Notes under the pieces: generated by a model
Database searches by the model: none
Seen by the model: the letters and a program-made list of their open reading frames with translations, nothing else
Told to the model about the DNA's origin: nothing
Source: Paragordius varius
Lineage: Eukaryota > Nematomorpha
Length of the DNA stretch: 64,000 bases
Direction of reading: 5' to 3'
Assembly: GCA_964247055.1 (NCBI GenBank)
Contig: OZ176051.1
Location: 5,828,001 to 5,892,000, forward strand
Program-made: the position numbers and the translations under genes
Part shown: in pieces, positions 63,819-64,000 of the stretch
Layout of the letters: every line of letters starts with the position of its first letter
Numbering within the stretch: the first letter of the stretch is position 1

Positions 63819-64000
63819 TACCATATACAATTCAATTCCTTGAACGATTCAAATTCACCCTCAAACAATTCAAAATCACCCTTGAACAAAATTTACCCTA
63901 AAAATAAATTATGTGTTTTCGGGCTAATATAACTCATCATTAATAAGAAATATATTCTTATGGCATAGTTTATTATTTTTTTAGTATTATATTAATTTTA
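63819..64000. mobile_element. Palindromic MITE, second subfamily, cut by the window end
   Basis: Starts TACCATATACAATTCAATTC, with two to three AATTC..CACCCT units, then the shared interior ATTATGTGTTTTCGGGCTAA. The right end lies beyond the window. Confidence 0.7.

Overview
The window is AT-rich, intron-containing eukaryotic DNA, almost certainly from an animal. It carries metazoan housekeeping and cytokinesis genes (ECHDC3-like crotonase, NUP43, galactose-1-phosphate uridylyltransferase, anillin with a C-terminal PH domain), genes for secreted proteins with signal peptides, and many DNA transposons (mariner, hAT, TTAA-flanked MITEs and palindromic MITEs). No bacterial signal was seen, and no LTR, retrovirus-like or Polinton element was recognised. 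The most diagnostic trait is intron size. Several introns in four unrelated genes are only 20-32 nt with GT..AG ends, while others are hundreds to thousands of nt and full of transposons. Ultrashort introns in a compact AT-rich animal genome suggest a miniaturised parasitic metazoan (orthonectid, dicyemid or myxozoan type); that placement is inference.

Left part (1-14.6 kb): two paralogous minus-strand genes for a small secreted cysteine-rich protein. One (5450-10798) is complete in four exons and its third intron holds three transposons; the other (336-780) is a two-exon remnant with a one-base deletion. 14-23 kb: an ECHDC3-like gene of six exons, two possible WD-like exons, a 2.1-kb non-autonomous hAT element with a TTAA MITE nested in it, and a 1.1-kb TIR element. 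23-30 kb: NUP43 (+, eight exons) and GALT (-, eight exons) converge tail to tail. 30-43.3 kb: anillin (+, about 20 exons, about 1,140 residues) stands head to head with GALT; a MITE lies 21 bp upstream of the GALT ATG.

43.5 kb to the end: a tandem array of at least three copies of an unrecognised secreted-protein gene. The first copy is broken, the second is open across five exons (48495-59217), and the third runs towards the window end. The second copy begins beside a decayed duplicate of the last anillin exon, so the array grew by segmental duplication that included the anillin tail. Its introns hold a nearly whole hAT transposon (50880-53316) and a dead mariner; two more dead mariners lie nearby. 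Insertion order can be read directly: a TTAA MITE sits inside the left 8-bp target duplication of the hAT element.

All gene models come from reading the sequence by eye (splice signals, phase, family motifs); none is confirmed by transcripts.
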